A stretch of 64,000 nt of DNA from Ancylobacter dichloromethanicus. Lineage in GTDB: Bacteria > Pseudomonadota > Alphaproteobacteria > Rhizobiales > Xanthobacteraceae. The stretch spans positions 1-64,000 of the forward strand of contig NZ_JAHBGC010000054.1 in NCBI RefSeq assembly GCF_018390645.1, written 5' to 3'. The number at the start of each line of letters is the position of its first letter. Positions within the stretch are counted from its first letter, which is position 1. The translations under genes were made by a program, and so were the position numbers. Below are positions 61,913 through 64,000 of the stretch, piece by piece. Below the pieces are notes generated by a model. The model made no database searches. It was given only the letters and a program-made list of their open reading frames with translations, and was not told the DNA's origin.

Positions 61913-61974
61913 ATCTTTCATAGGCTGGCCCTCGCCCTCCCCGTTGTCAAGGGGTCGGGAAGGATCGTCGCATT

Positions 61975-62394
61975 TTAGTAGCGCATTTTGTCCGGAATCA
62001 CCGCCCGGACTCCCCCGACAGGGTTCTGGACGTCCCCTTTGCGACGCGGGATCAAATGGACGTGGCAGTGAAAAATGGTCTGGCCCGAAACAGCTCCGAC
62101 ATTCGCCCCCACATTGAAGCCCTTCACGGAAGCGTCGTCTTTTTCGATATCGGACCGCAAACGCCATATTAGATCGTTGACGGCAGCGAGTTCTGCTTCC
62201 GTCAGGTCGAAATAGGTAGGGGCGTGGCGATAGGGAAGAACGAGCGTGTGAAGCGCGGTGACGGGCGTCGTGTCACGGACGGCGAAAGCGAGCGAATTTC
62301 GCATTACGATGGTCGTGGCGTCGCGTAGGGAGCAGAAGACGCATGGCGCGTCAGCTACGCTCGCGGGCTGAGGTTCCGACTTCGCTTTTGTCAT
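61975..62394 (-). CDS. HIT family protein
   Basis: A 139-residue nucleotide hydrolase or transferase with the catalytic triad GQTIFHCHVHLIPR (HxHxH, about 98-111) and an N-terminal CVFC pair that may bind zinc. HIT proteins cleave dinucleotide polyphosphates or nucleoside phosphoramidates. Some act on nucleoside phosphorofluoridates, an intriguing link here but unproven. A start at 62437 is also possible. It reads towards riboswitch 16 but has no switch itself. Confidence 0.88.
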   Translation of the reverse strand: MTKAKSEPQPASVADAPCVFCSLRDATTIVMRNSLAFAVRDTTPVTALHTLVLPYRHAPTYFDLTEAELAAVNDLIWRLRSDIEKDDASVKGFNVGANVGAVSGQTIFHCHVHLIPRRKGDVQNPVGGVRAVIPDKMRY

Positions 62395-62473
62395 CCGGCG
62401 AATATAGTCCGTATCGACGAGATTCCAATTTCGCATTTTTGAGCGGCTGCCCCAAGAGAGAAGGTGTAACAGA

Positions 62474-62758
62474 ATGAACATTCGGCAATTGCTTCTCGAC
62501 GTTGACAAGGCCGTCGCGCGGCCCTCTCTGATTGAAATTGCAACCGCGATCGACGGATGCCGGGGGGTCGAGGCCGTTAATCTGACTGTGGAGGAAATTG
62601 ATATCGAGACAGTCGGCATGAACGTGACGATCGAGGGCGACAACATGGATTTCGACGAGATCACGAAGGCGATCGAATCCACAGGCGCGGTGGTTCATAG
62701 CCTCGACGAAATCGCCATCGGCGCTCGCATTATCCCGCGCATTGCCCGCGTCCGATGA
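62474..62758 (+). CDS. DUF211 family protein
   Basis: A 94-residue ferredoxin-fold-like protein matching DUF211 (RQLLLDVDKAVARPSLIEIA, GCRGVEAVNLTVEEIDIET, NMDFDEITKAIESTGAVVHS). These occur in archaea and some bacteria and often sit beside transporters. AGAAGG precedes the ATG, and the stop overlaps the next start (ATGA), so the pair works together. Confidence 0.85.
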   Translation: MNIRQLLLDVDKAVARPSLIEIATAIDGCRGVEAVNLTVEEIDIETVGMNVTIEGDNMDFDEITKAIESTGAVVHSLDEIAIGARIIPRIARVR

Positions 62759-63306
62759 GTGCGATCGATCTCATTCGTCACCCGAACAATAGGCTCGACG
62801 TCGTTGCCGGTCTCATTGACGGGATCTTAAATGCCTTGGCTTTGGCAGCAGGCCGCCTCGTCCACACCGGCGGGGAAGGGGCCACCTTGAGCCTCGCCAT
62901 GCGCGTCAGTGTGGCTGCAGGTGCGACCACGATCTTCGTCTTCTTCGTCGCTCACTATGCTCAACTGCGCCTCGAACTCGTGCGCCACGAGCGCGAACTC
63001 AACTTCACAGCTCATGGAAAACTGGCAGCTACGAGACTCGGTCGCAGCGTCTTCTTCGAATCTCTGTTCAAGGCCTTTCTGGCGGCGGGGTTCAGCCTCG
63101 TCGGCGCGCTGTTCCCACTTATTCTGTGCACATTGCTACCGTCTCCGCCGTGGCTCGGCCTGGCTATCACGATCGTCGCGCTCGGCGGCCTTGGTGCGCT
63201 CCTTGCAAAAACCTTTTATGGATCGCCCTGGCTTTGGTCGGTGGGCCTTTTCATCGGTGGCATCGTTCTTACTTTTGTCGGTATGAAACTGGACCTTGTC
63301 GGCTAG
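62755..63306 (+). CDS. VIT1/CCC1-like membrane protein
   Basis: A 183-residue protein with about five helices. The N-terminal NNRLDVVAGLIDGILNALALA resembles the first helix of VIT1/CCC1 iron/manganese transporters (D..DG motif). Charged residues between helices 2 and 3 (LELVRHERELN) recall their metal-binding loop. It is coupled to DUF211, which may be its regulator or metal chaperone. Confidence 0.75.
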   Translation: MSAIDLIRHPNNRLDVVAGLIDGILNALALAAGRLVHTGGEGATLSLAMRVSVAAGATTIFVFFVAHYAQLRLELVRHERELNFTAHGKLAATRLGRSVFFESLFKAFLAAGFSLVGALFPLILCTLLPSPPWLGLAITIVALGGLGALLAKTFYGSPWLWSVGLFIGGIVLTFVGMKLDLVG

Positions 63307-63405
63307 CGCGCGATCGTGATGCGAGCGAGCCGTGACGCCCTTCCTTCGCCGGCGCGCGACGCATGGCACTCACTCCCCACTGCACGATAGCGAACGCTGA
63401 TCGCA

Positions 63406-64000
63406 TCAATCGCGGATGCGCAGCAGCGCGGTGTTCCAGGGTTTACTGAGCTTCATAGCTGAATTGATGAGGCCGACCATCGAATAGCTCTGCGGAAAGT
63501 TTCCCCAAAGCTCGCCTGTGTCCGGATCCACGTCTTCGGACAGCAATCCAACGTGGTTGCGACAAGCAAGAACGGCTTCGAAGATCGTCCTCGCCTCGTC
63601 GCGGCGTCCTATGGCTACCAGGGCGTCAACATACCAGAATGTGCAGACCGTAAACGCGGTCTTTGGCCAGCCGAAATCATCCGGCTTTGTATATCGCATA
63701 AGATGATGGCCGCGTTTCAACGCTGCGCCGACGCTTTCAACAGTCGCGATAAAACGTTTGTCGTCGGCGGAGACAAGTCCGATCTCGTGCAGCAATAGCA
63801 GGCTGGCGTCTAGTCCATTTCCCTTGAGAGTTGCCACAAATGTACCGGTCTTTGAATTCCACCCTTCATGAAGCACGCGTTCGCGTATCGGCTTGGCCTT
63901 TGCCGACCAATATTCGGTGCGGTCATGAAGGCCCAGCTGGCTGGCAATGGCGCTCAGGCGATCGCAAGCGGCCCAGCACATCGCACTCGTATACGTGTTT
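63406..64000 (-). CDS. Glycoside hydrolase family 15 protein, partial
   Basis: The C-terminal about 195 residues of a glucoamylase/trehalase-like enzyme; the frame runs off the window end, so the N-terminus is missing. (alpha/alpha)6-barrel features include CWAACDRL, VLHEGWNSKTGTFV, DASLLLLHEIGLV, TFWYVDAL, LLSEDVDPDTGELWGNFPQSYSMVGLINSA (catalytic base region). Probable substrates are trehalose or alpha-glucans. There is no link to the fluoride theme. Confidence 0.88.
   Translation of the reverse strand, partial: NTYTSAMCWAACDRLSAIASQLGLHDRTEYWSAKAKPIRERVLHEGWNSKTGTFVATLKGNGLDASLLLLHEIGLVSADDKRFIATVESVGAALKRGHHLMRYTKPDDFGWPKTAFTVCTFWYVDALVAIGRRDEARTIFEAVLACRNHVGLLSEDVDPDTGELWGNFPQSYSMVGLINSAMKLSKPWNTALLRIRD

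Overview
The window looks like a Hyphomicrobiales (alphaproteobacterial) genome, probably Xanthobacteraceae. The first gene closely matches, from memory, the 253-residue L-2-haloacid dehalogenase DhlB of Xanthobacter autotrophicus. The first 3 kb (dehalogenase, HPP protein, purine-catabolic fusion enzyme, ABC permease) is very GC-rich and looks like ordinary backbone. Its ABC operon appears cut at about 3.05 kb, where lower-GC mobile DNA begins.

3.1-5.7 kb holds a defence-type module. A reverse transcriptase of the UG/DRT class (DRT2-like by architecture) has an unusual structured leader just upstream, and a convergent membrane-protein gene follows. The module abuts a virB4 gene that lacks its 5' half. 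5.7-15.5 kb is the rest of a VirB/VirD4-type conjugation system (virB4 remnant, two secreted proteins, entry-exclusion-like protein, lipoprotein, virB6, virB8, virB9, virB10, virB11, virD4). VirB1-B3 and the first half of VirB4 are absent.

15.6-62 kb is the remarkable part: a fluoride-response island with 16 recognisable fluoride riboswitches (crcB motif), 15 of them well conserved. They face both strands, and nearly all have a sigma70-like promoter placed so that the transcript would begin at the aptamer. In order they precede: a lone cytochrome oxidase subunit I; three small membrane proteins; an orphan small membrane ORF; RNA pyrophosphohydrolase; a PII-like DUF190 relative; a CLC-F type F-/H+ antiporter fused to DUF190; a dynamin plus two MutS-like ATPases; cyclopropane fatty acid synthase; a phasin-like and histidine-phosphatase operon; inorganic pyrophosphatase; a DedA operon (degenerate switch); a membrane protein with IlvD and UspA; a second dynamin operon; a small membrane protein; an enolase-UspA fusion with DUF190; and a nine-gene operon that joins a hydrogenase-4-like proton-pumping complex lacking Ni ligands to the fluoride channel CrcB, DUF190 and a regulator. 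Operons without a switch lie between them (ChrB-like/CDF/PiT transporter; FTR1-like/MFS/phosphatases; UppP; formamidase).

The logic reads as: export fluoride (CrcB, CLC-F); supply extra copies of fluoride-sensitive Mg/phosphate enzymes (enolase, pyrophosphatase, perhaps RppH); replace or protect metabolic and respiratory enzymes (IlvD, CtaD); and maintain membrane and proton balance (Hyf-like complex, CfaS, DedA, dynamins). The window ends in HIT, DUF211 and VIT1-like genes and a partial GH15 gene.
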